A stretch of DNA of 64,000 nt, from contig CM069871.1 of assembly GCA_036172665.1 (NCBI GenBank), positions 1,798,001-1,862,000 of the forward strand, in the 5' to 3' direction. Source of the DNA: Prosopocoilus inquinatus. Taxonomy: Eukaryota; Arthropoda; Insecta; Coleoptera; Lucanidae. This document shows positions 63,283-64,000 of this stretch, in pieces (the stretch's first letter is position 1; each line of letters begins with the position of its first letter). Made by a program: the position numbers and the translations under genes. Under the pieces are notes generated by a model. The model did not search any database and had not been told where the DNA came from. It saw only the letters and a list, made by a program, of their open reading frames with translations.

Positions 63283-64000
63283 CGCCAGACGTAAAGGGGA
63301 CCAACGGCATGAAACGTCAAATGTGAACGCGATTTAATATATTCGTCGAAGTAACAAGCGTACAAAAAATTGAATGAATTTAACACAAAAACTGAGACGT
63401 CGCGCCGCCGGATTTTATAGAATAAACATTCAATGTGGTTCCCACGTAATACTCGGAAACGCGATGCAATGAATGCTAAAAACAGAAACTCCGGGCGATA
63501 AAATTTACCTAACGCAATTAAAAAAAAAAAAAGAATGCCGAAATAGCAAGAATCATAAGACGATTTAATGCCGGGGTGTTCTGAGATGTATATATACAGT
63601 ACGTCCCCGGACTCGGTTTACAAGAGAGAGAGAGGAAAAGGTTAATTTTGATTTTACAAAAAAAGAACATCAAAAGATTTTTCTTTTGCTTTTTGATTTA
63701 CAATGAACATATCTGTAATTAAAATTGTTATTTCAATGCAGGGTGTTCTTAACATCGAAAAAAAAAACAAACAACCAAATCAATATTCGGCGACGATTAA
63801 TCCACCACGTAATTCAAGTTTACGTCGGATGGGATCTTCCCTGTAACTGTTACGGATTTGTTAAATTATTAAATTGATTTTTTTTTTAATATTTCCACTT
63901 TATTAGGTGAGTACTCCTTATTCCGCCCCCATAAATCAAAATCGAGAAATTGTTAAGACAGAGTCACCGCTTTTGTCAAAATGGGGATTGAGTTTACAAA
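63283..64000. other. No gene seen
   Basis: AT-rich unique DNA with AATGCAGGGTGTTCTTAA (about 63737), another isolated CAGGGTG end, and TATATATACAGTACG near 63589. Confidence 0.4.

Overview
The window looks like nuclear DNA of an arthropod, most probably an insect. It is AT-rich with long A and T runs, has no bacterial-style gene packing, and carries remnants of typical insect transposable elements: a non-LTR reverse transcriptase, a hAT-type element, a tRNA-derived SINE, primer-binding-site-like motifs of LTR elements, and many short elements ending in CAGGGTG/CACCCTG. I find no complete, confidently identifiable host gene. The only protein-coding sequence I recognise is the broken C-terminal part of a LINE reverse transcriptase at the left edge. 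Three or four GC-richer islands (about 13.4, 29.2, 46.2 and 63.1 kb) have coding-like composition but no family I can name.

Layout. 0-2.4 kb: LINE remnant, then a promoter-like segment with a possible 62-bp intron, ending in an (ATT)n tail. 3.4-5.5 and 12.5-17.1 kb (plus) and 25.8-27.5 kb (minus): copies of one dispersed repeat family that carries CCAAT pairs next to an E2F-like sequence. 5.9-7.2 kb: a large inverted repeat. 7.6-9.2 kb: eleven 146-bp monomers. 9.3-9.6 kb: a SINE. 11.6-12.2 kb: 82-bp repeats. 13.9-14.5 kb: 158-bp repeats. 18.2-19.9 kb: 307-bp repeats. 20.9-25.8 kb and 32.1-36.6 kb: two collinear copies of one segment; the 111-bp unit is single in one and amplified to ten copies in the other. 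28.6-31.7 kb: another large inverted repeat. 39.2-44.0 kb: five copies of a ~910-bp unit with an A-B-A-B-mosaic pattern, the last interrupted by a 218-bp near-palindromic insertion flanked by 11-bp target duplications. 45.2-46.0 kb: a 337-bp dimer and a MITE. 49.5-50.8 kb: an intact non-autonomous hAT-like element with 8-bp target duplications. 52.3-56.0 kb: three copies of a ~1.25-kb unit. 57.1-57.4 kb: three 99-bp units. 58.2-60.3 kb: eight ~274-bp units, seven of which share an open frame.

At least twelve unrelated tandem arrays with different periods lie within 64 kb, many with monomers near 146-158 bp or about twice that. This suggests repeat-rich heterochromatin, a large intron, or a gene-poor intergenic region in which transposon-derived segments have repeatedly been amplified in tandem. 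No genes can be shown to act together. The biology visible here is that of mobile elements and satellite formation.
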